NCBI GenBank assembly: GCA_004151065.3
Contig: NWUY0300004742.1
Span: 10,377-20,461, forward strand
Reading direction: 5' to 3'
Source: Larix sibirica
Lineage: Eukaryota > Streptophyta > Pinopsida > Pinales > Pinaceae
Length of the DNA stretch: 10,085 nucleotides
Below are positions 1 to 7,640 of this stretch, one piece after another. The position numbers and the translations under genes are program-made. The notes beneath the pieces were generated by a model. That model was not told the origin of the DNA. It worked only from the letters and a program-made list of their open reading frames with translations, and made no database searches. Every line of letters starts with the position of its first letter. The stretch's first letter is position 1.

Positions 1-1330
1 CAGTGGCTTGAAGATTTATGCCATGTTACCCAAGGTGCATATTAGGAAGCAACACCACTCACTCATGATCTTTGATCATCAAGAGATCTACCCTCTTCTA
101 ATATGGCCCCATGCCCTTTCACTAGACTTAGGCACTAGTTATTAGATTTTTTTCACTCCCTTCCTTTAGCCATTAAAATTCAACATTTCATTTCAATTGA
201 GCATTTTTTCTTTTTTTTTATAAATATGAAAATCAAAATTTGATCTCATACATTAAAACAAGTGAAGAACACCTAAATCATCCCCTTGGGGCTGCACTTC
301 AATTCACTAATCTTGTATTATTAATTATAATGGTTGCATGGTTATCTTTAATTGCATGATCTAAAGCTAAAATGAGAATAAAGGTTTACATTCATATTTT
401 TGTTTAGTTCATCATGGTTAATTTTGTTTATCTTTCAATGAACTAAACTTTATTTGTTTTGGAGTTGTTTACAAGATGTTACTATAAGCACTCTAAAACA
501 AACTTTTTCCAATGTCGTTTCAGATATTTACTTGTTTTACATAGTATATTTGCTTATTATTTTAATATCTGAAATTGAATGGCACTTGCAAATAATTAAG
601 CACTTCTATGTCAATTTATTTTTAGCACCTAGTTACTTGTCTTTTTTCGGCACTATGACATTTAACTTTATCAATCTAAGTTGTTGGGAAATTTATGTTG
701 TTTTAACTATACAATCTCACTTACAAATACATCTTTTGGGTTAGTAACAACCTTAAATTGTTGGTTTATTTCTGGAATGAATAAATGATCTTATTTATGG
801 TTTACTGAGTTATATTTGTAGGTTCATTTGAATCATTTCATAATTAATTCACAATTTTCTTTCAAGGTTTAAATTAGCAACTCCATCTTACTTATGATTT
901 AAAATTTTATTTCCACTGTTGGTTATATACATCTAACTCATCACAAATCATACACTACAACAGCAATGATCTTGGTCAATACTTGTTAATGGGATGCACT
1001 TCACCTAGTCATCTAACACTTTTTTATCTAATTTATTGCAACAAGTTTATCACTCTTTAACATTGGCAAATTACTTAACGATACTGTGTTGCTTACTTTC
1101 ACTTGTTTCATATTGCAAGCAACATAATGGATTCATGGATGTTGCTGTAAGATCTTTTTCACATGTGTTCCATAATTCAGCCATGATCTAAGTTACCTGC
1201 CAATCTTCTTAAGACTTAGTTACATTTTGGGAATCCCCATTTAGTGGTTTATCTAAGCCACTTAAAGTGAAGGGAAGTAGTTGTAGGTGACAGCTACTCT
1301 ATTTCCATAGTTGCACTTAGCTAGAACCCT
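1..1330. other. AT-rich non-coding stretch, no gene seen
   Basis: I see no gene here. The longest open frame (454-744, plus strand) is rich in Phe, Leu and Ile and has the composition expected of translated AT-rich DNA, with no recognisable motif. If the SGR6 locus is intact, this stretch lies within the intron after the 2699-2834 exon or carries later exons I could not detect. I looked on the minus strand for the conserved SGR6 continuation that normally follows the IEARIDALV segment and did not find it. Confidence 0.5.
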
Positions 1331-1800
1331 TTGAGTCCTTGCATTTTGGGGTGTTAGTTTTTCTGGCAACAAGAATGAAGCACCAATTTAGAAATAGAAG
1401 CATTGCTCAAAGAAAAAAACCACAACTATGCTTTCCATGGTGTAGTTCACAATATGGAAATATGGAAGTATCTGTCACCAAAAGGATAGCAATAAATGAA
1501 CATACAAAACACCTTAGAACTATTGTTACCAATAATCCATGGGACCAATAAACTCATTTAATGTGCTACAACATATAGAGATGCATCAACCCTATCACTA
1601 TTTTACCCAAAAAAAAGTTGATGGATCATCGTTGAATTCAAACTGGGAAGGCAACAAAATAAAAACGGAAGTAGGCAGTTGTACATCAAGGCACAAGAAA
1701 GCACAAAAATCAATAAATCTTATCAACCTGTTCGTTTTCTCTCAATACATTCTGCAATCAAGAAATATAGAGCAACCAAGGAACATGGTTTCAGGCTGAA
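1331..1800. other. Non-coding stretch with two short overlapping open frames of unknown meaning
   Basis: Two short plus-strand open frames (1339-1551 and 1539-1799) occur here. The composition is slightly less AT-rich than the flanks. The first has a basic N-terminal part and two Cys residues close together (LCFPWCSS), but I recognise no family. There is no visible splice context or start context. They may be remnants of an old repeat, or chance. Confidence 0.3.
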
Positions 1801-2222
1801 TTCCACTTCCTCTTTATTTCCCAACTCTCATGGAAAGGTCCTCCCCTAGGGGCACTTGGATGATTAGGGACAATTGAAAATCCTTATGGCTCACAATTTG
1901 GTTGACTCTAATTGACCTTCTGTGGAAACACCAGTGTAAAATTACTATTACTAAGGAATAATCTCCCCTTACCATAGGGAAATTAAGGCGCTTTAAGCAG
2001 GAATTGGCAATGCTTGATAAAATCAAACCTAGAATATTTCACAGAGATGTAGATACCCTTCCAATTGGAGCATAGGTCCATATGCTTGCATTTTTTTCCT
2101 TTTAAGGGCGGGAATTTTTGGATACTCTTGTTGTTTGTTTGAGGTAACTCTCTCTCTTTCATGATGTAAATATTTGTTCTCTGAAGTAATACATGAATAA
2201 TTTCTCAAAAAAGAAAAAAAAA
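1800..2222 (+). mobile_element. Possible 3' end of a decayed LINE-like retrotransposon
   Basis: The stretch ends in an A-rich tail (about 2206-2222) preceded by a T-rich segment and AATAA-like motifs, the arrangement often seen at the 3' end of plant L1-type elements. One plus-strand frame around 1980-2045 reads KLRRFKQELAMLDKIKPRIF, a basic helical segment vaguely like the linker between the endonuclease and reverse transcriptase of plant LINEs, but stops flank it. I found no target-site duplication. A simple A-rich tract next to unrelated sequence is a serious alternative. Confidence 0.22.
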
Positions 2223-2698
2223 TAGCATAAATGGAGAGTAAGACCAACTACTCTTAGACAATCATTCTAAGAAGAGTGGAAGAGAAAAAGAAAGGCATGC
2301 AGGATAGAATATGTCGAATATGCCAAAAACTTCAAAACTAAGACAACCAACATTTCATTCTAAATTCTAATATATCTCACATAGAAAAACATCCTTTACA
2401 AATTTCAGTTATCCAGCAAAACCTATAGCTTGTTACTAATCAAAAATATGAATAATTAAGAGTATAACGAAGATCTGGGAAATTGGAATACAGTATCACC
2501 TTACAGAAAAATTTAATACACAATTTTTTGCTGATTAGGTCCTACAGACCTGCTTGATCTAAAAGGGGATTTAAAGAAAATTAAGTCAAAAAACCAATGA
2601 AACATATAATGCAACAGTAATATAGAAGCAAGTCAAGACTACAGCTCACAAATTTTATAGTGCCAATAAGAGTAAGTTACTTGATGTTCCATTCATAC
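2223..2698. other. AT-rich intronic sequence 3' of the SGR6 exon
   Basis: No coding signal on either strand. On the minus strand this stretch directly follows the splice donor at 2698-2697 and is read as the beginning of a long intron. No following acceptor with conserved SGR6 coding sequence was found. Confidence 0.5.
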
Positions 2699-2834
2699 CA
2701 CAAGTGCATCAATTCTTGCTTCAATTACAGTTGATGGTGCATAGCTGGCTGCATAGCCATACATTAATGCTAGTGCAGCATGTATGTCATCAAGATCTGG
2801 CGTGTTTCCACGGTAAATGAAAAAGGAGAGAAAC
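2699..2834 (-). CDS. SGR6: SGR6 (MROH1-like HEAT-repeat protein), internal exon, third of three in the window
   Basis: This 136-bp minus-strand exon is flanked by an acceptor (TGGCAG before 2834) and a donor (GTATGA from 2698). Its first base completes an Arg codon begun in the previous exon, and 45 codons follow without a stop. The reading includes [19 protein letters not shown] and [15 protein letters not shown], which I recognise as a highly conserved stretch of plant SHOOT GRAVITROPISM 6, a HEAT-repeat protein of about 1,700 residues. SGR6 is known from Arabidopsis as a vacuolar-membrane-associated protein needed for shoot gravitropism and vacuolar membrane dynamics in endodermal cells; its animal relative is MROH1. 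The exon ends in phase 0 after Val, where the family normally continues with Gly-Thr-Asn. That continuation is not in the window. The gene assignment is from memory of the family, not a search. Confidence 0.85.
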
Positions 2835-3418
2835 CTGCCATCATGTTTAATTAATGGTTACATACAGTATGTACAACTTCTATTCCAAACAAAGCATATT
2901 GTTATGATATAACTATATTCTCAAGATTGAATTAGTTACAAAACACGAAATTATAACTAGATTTTATAACTAAGGTTTCACATCAACCATTATGTTAACA
3001 TGGAAAAATAAAAAGAGCTACAGTAAACATTGAAAATTTTCATTGATATATACGAGAGGATCATTCCAAGGTATCTGAACTCTGTAATGTGCCTTATGAA
3101 AACTAAAATAGCACCATAAGGCACATCACTGCAAAATGCTCAGTAATTTAGCCCCATTTGAAAGGGTAAGGAAGTGCTCCAGCATATCCTAAGTATTCAT
3201 ATAACACTCAGTAATACACACTTCTGAACCATCACAAATAGTACAAACAAGACTCAAAATTATTTCAGTAATCTTCAAGAGCTAAGCATGCCACCTTATC
3301 TACGGCATTTGATTAAGAAAGCATCCTTTTAACAAAGTACATAAAGTTAAAAGCATAAAAAGACAGATGCCCAATAAAATTTCTCAAGCATGACTCCCAT
3401 AATACACATTGCAGATAC
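2835..3418 (-). other. SGR6 intron (584 bp)
   Basis: This intron separates two in-frame SGR6 exons, running on the minus strand from a GTATCT donor at 3418 to a CAG acceptor ending at 2835. It is a phase-2 intron, since the codon AG|G (Arg) is split. It is AT-rich and holds a 12-bp perfect inverted repeat (3087-3126). No coding sequence is seen in it. Confidence 0.8.
3087..3126. repeat. Perfect 12-bp inverted repeat with 16-nt spacer
   Basis: The arms ATGTGCCTTATG (3087-3098) and CATAAGGCACAT (3115-3126) are exact reverse complements separated by 16 nt. The structure could form a hairpin in the intron RNA on either strand. No flanking duplication or longer arms are visible, so it is not clearly a MITE. 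Confidence 0.75.
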
Positions 3419-3498
3419 CTATGAAATTTATTACGGGCTTCACTATCCAAGATGTTTTTCAATTTTTCTAAAACTGTATCCAGATGTGCTGCAGCAAC
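3419..3498 (-). CDS. SGR6: SGR6 (MROH1-like HEAT-repeat protein), internal exon, second of three
   Basis: This 80-bp exon has a clear acceptor (TTTGCAG before 3498) and a donor (CATAG|GTATCT at 3419/3418). It reads VAAAHLDTVLEKLKNIL and then SEARNKFH, ending with two bases of an Arg codon that the next exon completes. The VAAAHLDTVLEKL segment is characteristic of plant SGR6, following the AKGIGL end of the preceding exon. The residues are helical and amphipathic, as expected for a HEAT-type repeat. The open frame, matching phases and conserved order of all three exons argue against an old pseudogene. Confidence 0.85.
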
Positions 3499-3602
3499 CT
3501 GCAAAGAAACCAGATAGTCACTGCATCAGTACTTTACAAAAGTAACAGAAAACAAGTAACCCACTAAATAACTTATTACAGAGGGATACTGAATTCACAT
3601 AC
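3499..3602 (-). other. SGR6 intron (104 bp)
   Basis: A short phase-0 intron with GTATGT donor (3602 downward) and TTTGCAG acceptor (ending 3499) on the minus strand, near the usual length of short plant introns. It contrasts with the much longer flanking introns. Confidence 0.85.
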
Positions 3603-3732
3603 CAGCCCTATGCCCTTTGCAAGTCCAATCCTATTTGTCTTATCTGCTATGTTTGCATTTTTGTACATCCAATCTATCTTCTCACGAATGTACAATCTGT
3701 TATTAACCTTCTGTAGTAGCATGCCAAGGCAC
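3603..3732 (-). CDS. SGR6: SGR6 (MROH1-like HEAT-repeat protein), internal exon, first of three
   Basis: This 130-bp minus-strand exon begins after the acceptor TTTTATACAG and ends at the donor CTG|GTATGT. The first base completes a codon from an upstream exon that is not in the window, and 43 open codons follow. It reads [20 protein letters not shown], then [20 protein letters not shown], then IGL. This matches my memory of plant SGR6, where a CLGMLLQKV block precedes a KIDWMYK block and an NRxGLAKxxGLV block. The upstream exon should lie at higher coordinates on the minus strand. I could not find it before the decayed retroelement that begins near 4020, nor with confidence beyond it. Confidence 0.86.
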
Positions 3733-4022
3733 CTGTATAAAACAGAACCCCAAGAAAAGTGAAGCATGTCAACCTGTTAGTGGATGTTTGGCATTGCAAT
3801 CTGATCTATCATTTCTTCTCAGTATACAATCTTGCAATTCAAAATGTAATGATAAAAATCAATGCTGAAACAAACTGGAAGATGTTACGGACCTGCGTGA
3901 TAAAATATACTTGCACAAAATGTACAGAGAGAGATCTTGGGACTCTGGGAGATAAAAGAAGCCTTAAGATTGTCATAATCTCAAGCAGGAAGTCTTGGAT
4001 TAGTGATTAACCCAAGCTGGAG
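3733..4022. other. SGR6 intron sequence upstream of the first exon in the window
   Basis: Sequence between the SGR6 acceptor at 3733 and the LTR-like block. A plus-strand open frame (3759-4010) crosses it, but it shows no motif and no splice support and is most likely chance. No further SGR6 exon is visible on the minus strand. Confidence 0.5.
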
Positions 4023-4464
4023 GTGTTTTATTATTCTAAGAGAAAGAAATTGCAGCGAGATAATCTTCCGGATAGATGACAGAATAGGGCAGAGAACAAG
4101 TTGTTCAGAGTGTAGGGCCGTACAGGGCTGAGAGAAAAGTCCGTACGGATCCGTCAGATTGCTGCCAGTTTGCCAGGGAAGAAGAGCAGGGGGTTTTTCA
4201 GTGACGGAGAAGGGTGTGGCTGCCCTCTTTCAGTGGATTTCCAGAGCTAAGTAAGGTTGTACTTGCTGCTGTAATTTCTGCGCAATTTTCTCTTGGAGCT
4301 AAAGAATAATAAAGAAACAGTTTGCTGGTTTTTCCCCAGGTTGGGGTTTTCCAGGGTAAATTACTTGTGTCAAATCTGAATTTTCTATGTGTGTATTTCC
4401 GCTGTGCAAAGATTATAATTCCAGTGTATTTACATTATTATTTTCAGCAGTTTATTGTGTTACA
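4023..4464 (+). mobile_element. LTR-like block of a decayed copia-type retrotransposon (5' LTR candidate)
   Basis: The block starts with TGTT (4023) and ends near TTACA (4464), so it has the TG...CA type of ends, although the exact limits are uncertain. It has a polyadenylation signal AATAAA at 4308-4313. Around 4328-4352 it has the T-run/CCCC then TTGGGGTTTTCC arrangement that is typical of the R-U5 part of many plant Ty1/copia LTRs. The stretch just after it (about 4468-4480) could be a worn primer-binding site, but resemblance to the initiator-Met tRNA complement is weak. The gag remnant follows on the same strand, which fits a 5' LTR. Confidence 0.5.
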
Positions 4465-4569
4465 TATAAATTGTTAGGGCATAAAATAATTGAGATGATA
4501 AATCAGATCTGGTGTTAGAAAAACTAACAGAGTTAAATGAATTATTTGAATCTCAGGCTCAGAATGCAA

Positions 4570-5100
4570 AATTTAATTTAAGAAACAATTTTGGATTTAA
4601 AATTATCAATGGAGAGACAATGTCCAGTGATATTAAATTTTTAATGCTTTAAAAACAGTATACAACAAAGGAGGAGTTAAGGTTGAAGTAGATGATGCGA
4701 AGGCAATGTTATTAAACAACTTACCCACAAAATATAAAGTTTTGTATTCACATTCATTCACGATCCTTAGAATCCATGTGTTCATGATGGGAGAAGAACC
4801 ATGAGCATTATGAAGAAGATACTGAAGAAAAGGTCTTCTTTAGTAGAGGCAAAGCAAATTAGATTTTAAAAACAAGCAAAGGTTATGACATAACTAAGCA
4901 ATGAAGGACATGTTTTTGCTGCGGAAAACCAGACCAAGGAGCCTGAGATTGGAAAGTTGAGCAGTTGATGTGTTCAAAGGTAAAACAAAGAAGGAGAAAA
5001 GCAATATTGCTTGGAATTCAAATGATACAGATTCAATGTGGAAGAGAATGATGTTGAAATTGATAGACTATTTATTTTAAATAGCAACTCAAGTCTCTAG
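4570..5100 (+). pseudogene. Decayed copia-type gag remnant with broken zinc knuckle
   Basis: Several plus-strand fragments in different frames recall a copia gag polyprotein. At 4593 onward a segment reads GFKIINGE, like the usual F-x-G-x-N start of the UBN2-type gag domain. At 4682-4741 the frame reads VEVDDAKAMLLNNLPTKYKV, matching the family's acidic-then-LxxLPxxY pattern. At 4911-4952 it reads C-F-C-C-G-K-P-D-Q-G-A-stop-D-W, which lines up with a CX2CX4HX4C zinc knuckle in which the His is Gln, a codon near the end is a TGA stop, and the last Cys is Trp. Stops and frame changes break the rest. Protease, integrase, reverse transcriptase and RNase H were not seen, so the element cannot encode its own replication. 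The gag assignment is by motif only. Confidence 0.6.
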
Positions 5101-5500
5101 GCAAAGGGTACAAAAGTTGGAATGCTGAAATCAATTGACTGACAAGATGAATCCAACTAATCCTGCCTTCAGTGTAAGGAGATGACACTCTAGTATACTT
5201 GGAAGATTGCTCAGGTGGGCTTGCTGGAATTCTACCTTCAAAATGAGGAATACGACATTCTAATATAGTGTCAATGAAGACCGGATTTGTAGATGACGAG
5301 AAGCAGAAGACATGACACATAACCATGTTACCATACTAGAGAATCAATCAACTCTGCAAGTGGTTACCTAGGTGCCTTCATGGATAGTGTATACCCATAT
5401 ATGGTCTTCAACAATTTTACAGTTGTCTTCATAAGAACTTTTGAGCTTTCTATCTTTAGGTGCAGTGGATAAATGAAAATTATTATTTCCATTTAAGGGG
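5100..5500 (+). mobile_element. Unrecognised internal sequence between gag remnant and second LTR
   Basis: No pol motif is visible on the plus strand in this stretch, which would normally hold several kilobases of polyprotein gene. A minus-strand open frame (5072-5326) crosses it with no recognisable domain. The end (5495-5500, AAGGGG) is a short purine run directly before the second LTR-like block, which suits a polypurine tract. The content is best explained as internal remnant of a deleted element. Confidence 0.4.
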
Positions 5501-6140
5501 TGTGTGTTGGAGTATTAGCACCCCAAAAATATTAGGAGCAGAGTTATTAGAACCGGAGCTGGCCAAGGGTCAGACTGGGACTGGACTAGGACTTGGAAAA
5601 CTGGACTGAAGAAGCATTCAAACAGCCATGGGACTGCAAGGGTGGGCCTTGGTTCTTTGAGGGTTGGGCTGCATTGGAACTGGCCATTTCGAGGTCTGAA
5701 ATTGTCAGTTTGGGACAAAACTGGCCTCCAGTCTGGTTTGGCAATCGGTTGAGGGCCTTTCACTTGTGAATCGCTCTGGGGTAACTAGTTCTGGTCCAGC
5801 CATGTGGTTCCAACTTCCGATAACCTTGATTAGGAGTCAGTTTGATAAACTAACATTGGTGAGTAATAAAGGCCACATCTGTGTTAAGTGATCAATAACA
5901 AGGTAATAAAGTGGCATTAGGATTAAGTGATGGTAATTAGGATAATTTGATAGACCAACTGCCAAACGTATCAATAGAATGGTATCCATCTCATTGGACT
6001 GCATTGGTAGAGTTGTATCGACCTCATTGTATAAACGACTATAAATAACAGAATTTCTATTCTGTTTTTATTTTGTCTATCTTATATTCCTACGCTACAC
6101 CCTTTGTGTTCTTGTAACAAACCCTTTGTGTTCTTGTAAC
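5501..6140 (+). mobile_element. LTR-like block (3' LTR candidate) of a copia-type element
   Basis: The block follows a purine run (5495-5500) and begins TGTGTGTTGGAGTATTAG; TGTTGGAGTATTAG is a typical start for plant copia LTRs. It is more GC-rich than its flanks in the first half, which would be U3. It has a TATA box (6039-6047), a pyrimidine-rich segment after it where transcription would start, and ends near TTGTAACA at 6140, giving TGTT...AACA ends. By eye it does not match the 4023-4464 block, which two LTRs of one element should do. The minus-strand open frame at 5515-5763 is a shadow. Confidence 0.55.
6039..6047 (+). promoter_or_regulatory. TATA box inside LTR-like block
   Basis: CTATAAATA matches the plant TATA consensus. 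It lies roughly 100 bp before the apparent LTR end and about 25-35 bp before a pyrimidine-rich stretch, as expected at the U3/R border. Whether it is still active cannot be judged. Confidence 0.5.
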
Positions 6141-6142
6141 AA
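6099..6142 (+). repeat. Perfect 22-bp tandem duplication
   Basis: Bases 6099-6120 are repeated exactly at 6121-6142 (the unit begins ACCCTTTGTG and ends TTGTAACAA). There are two copies with no mismatches at the apparent 3' end of the LTR-like block. Exact identity suggests a recent slippage or duplication in otherwise old sequence. Confidence 0.95.
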
Positions 6143-6296
6143 TTTTCAATATGTATTATATTGTATGTATTAGAAAAGTTACTTCCCACCAACCATTCAG
6201 CAAGTTCAACTTCTCATGAGACAAGCAATTATAGTTCAATATTTTTAATTAAAAAGAGTTCCTATCCTTTTTCAATTTTACGTTTTCACATCGCAG
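6143..6296 (+). other. Upstream intron sequence of the plus-strand gene
   Basis: AT-rich sequence ending in a good plant acceptor: a T-rich tract followed by CACATCGCAG at 6287-6296. No coding segment is seen. An open frame that runs through it into the exon (6161-6385) is in the wrong frame for the exon. Confidence 0.5.
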
Positions 6297-6392
6297 GAAT
6301 TTTTTACTGCCGGTGGGGATGGGATTCCTCGCGGAGTTGTGGAGAATGTGGCAGCTCCTGTGCAGCAGATCTTAAAATTGTATAGCCTTGAG
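6297..6392 (+). CDS. Internal exon of an unrecognised plant protein, first of two
   Basis: This 96-bp exon has an acceptor (TCGCAG) and a donor (GAG|GTTGGT), and its frame of 32 codons is open. It reads EFFTAGGDGIPRGVVENVAA followed by PVQQILKLYSLE. The other two frames give a stop or a less protein-like reading. It ends in phase 0, and the next exon starts in phase 0. A short Gly-rich turn leads into a helix-like segment. I do not recognise the family and assign no function. There is no start codon context, so the 5' part should lie to the left, where only retroelement and SGR6 sequence is visible. Confidence 0.65.
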
Positions 6393-6544
6393 GTTGGTTA
6401 GCTTTGAAAAAAATAATATCCGACTTTTTATTGTTTATCTATGATTTTTCATTACGTGCATACACCCTTTCTTGAGTGATAATACTTATTACCTATGTTT
6501 ACTATATATTGTTTAAAGACATAAATAACTTGGATTGGCTGCAG
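6393..6544 (+). other. Intron (152 bp) between the two plus-strand exons
   Basis: GT at 6393 and AG at 6543-6544 (GGCTGCAG). The intron is T-rich and of normal plant length, and it has stops in the exon frame. Confidence 0.65.
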
Positions 6545-6728
6545 ACACATGCAGTGATTGAGAACTTGAGACACGCAAGTGATCAAATGGCCACTGGATC
6601 TAATGCTCAAGGAAATGGAAGTAAAACAGCTAGTGATGCAGATACTCTTCTTCGAGTTTTGTGTCATAGGAATGACAATGAGGCTTCTAATTTTATTAAG
6701 AAGCAATACAAGCTGCCTAAATCTGCAG
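6545..6728 (+). CDS. Internal exon of the same unrecognised protein, second of two
   Basis: This 184-bp exon is flanked by an acceptor CTGCAG and a likely donor GCAG|GTTAGT. It has 61 open codons plus one base. It reads THAVIENLRHASDQMATG, then a Ser/Gly/Asn/Lys-rich linker, then SDADTLLRVLCHRNDNEASN and FIKKQYKLPKSA. The first and last parts look helical and charged, and the linker looks flexible. If the intron call is wrong, the frame would end at the TAG at 6731-6733, giving a C-terminus; the splice reading is favoured because AG|GTTAGT fits the donor consensus. No further exon was found in the 3.3 kb to the right. I do not recognise the protein. Confidence 0.68.
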
Positions 6729-7437
6729 GTTAGTAGTTGATGTGAAGATATCTGATATCATCTATTTAACATCCTTAAGTTCACTTTTTATTGTTAAACG
6801 ATTTCCCAAAATCTCCTATCTAGTTAGGTACATTTACTCTAAGGAAATCATTACCATGGATGCTTTTGCGACATTTGTTGCCTTCTTGAGTGGTAGATTC
6901 GATTCCCACTTAATTTCAGGATTTCTTGAGAAAACCACAAGGATGCTTTGTACCTAATCATATGGTACCTGTATAATTTCTTGCAATGACCTCTATGTTG
7001 CAAGGTTGTTTTGAATTCTCTAGAAAGTATAGGTTGGATTAAACAAGAAGTCAGAGAGCTTCTTATAGGTGAATTAAGTTACTTGGATGGTGTTTTGCGA
7101 GTAAGATGAGTTTTAGCATGATGTCGCATGGCTCTTATCTTTCGCAACTCTAAGACTCTCCAGCTCAAATTTTTTTCCGGTGTATTATTCCCTTATTTTA
7201 ACTGTAAAATGTAGTTAATCGTCTTATTAAAGTTTGTACCATTATAATCCACTGCTACCTTTGAGTGCAACCTAATACTATTTACCAATCTGAATGAACT
7301 TTTGATAGTAATATTAGATATAGACAAAGAAGTGTACCGAAAATCTATGGAATGGGCTACAATCTACTGCAGAATCCAACTTGCTTGAACTTTTTAAGTT
7401 TGATTAGCAGAAGACGGCAATATTGAAATACTATGAA
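6729..7437. other. AT-rich non-coding stretch after the plus-strand exon
   Basis: Probably intron or 3' flank. A short open frame (6742-6957) has no motif and no acceptor in the right place to join the exon. Acceptor-like sites (for example the TTTCAG before 6920) lead to frames that stop within a few codons. Confidence 0.5.
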
Positions 7438-7640
7438 TTAAGAGTTGTTTAGTTTTTCCAAGTAGATATATGGCGCCCTTGTGTGAGGTGAACTGTGGAT
7501 CAATACAAGTACGCGCCCTCTTGTTGTTTTAGGAAAAAGGCGGATTGCACCGCAATCCTTCTGAAATTGGGTAGATTTGTTGCAAATTAGAAGCAAATTT
7601 GTTTTTGCAGAAGATAAATGCAAGATAGTGATTAGTGAAG
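7438..7640. other. Less AT-rich patch with a small inverted repeat, possibly an old repeat fragment
   Basis: This patch is clearly richer in G and C than its surroundings (GGCGCCC near 7470, GCGCCC near 7513, GGCGGATTG near 7540). A minus-strand frame (7438-7623) is open but shows no known domain. A 7-bp inverted repeat, GGATTGC-ACC-GCAATCC, lies at 7542-7558. A remnant of an old inserted sequence is possible, but no ends are visible. Confidence 0.3.

Noticed and set aside
454-744. 96-codon plus-strand open frame rich in hydrophobic residues, at first sight membrane-protein-like
   Set aside because: The composition is what translated AT-rich DNA gives. There are no motifs, splice signals or start context.
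1339-1799. Two overlapping plus-strand frames with a Cys pair, possibly a transposase fragment
   Set aside because: No family is recognised, there is no catalytic motif, and the frames are short. Listed only as a stretch of unknown content.
1814-2026. Minus-strand open frame of 70 codons
   Set aside because: No motif, and it is antisense to the possible LINE segment. It does not match the SGR6 continuation that would be expected on this strand.
3759-4010. 83-codon plus-strand frame beside the SGR6 exon
   Set aside because: It overlaps the SGR6 intron antisense, with no recognisable domain and no splice support.
4328-4352. CCCCA-GGT-TGGGG palindrome as a regulatory hairpin or terminator
   Set aside because: It is better explained as the common C-run/G-run motif of copia LTRs. 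The arms are only 5 bp.
5515-5763. 82-codon minus-strand frame rich in Pro and Gln
   Set aside because: It lies wholly within the U3-like part of the LTR block. The openness comes from the local GC-richer composition.
6452-6706. 84-codon minus-strand frame opposite the plus-strand exon
   Set aside because: It is a shadow of the plus-strand exon 6545-6728, which has splice sites and a protein-like frame on its own strand.
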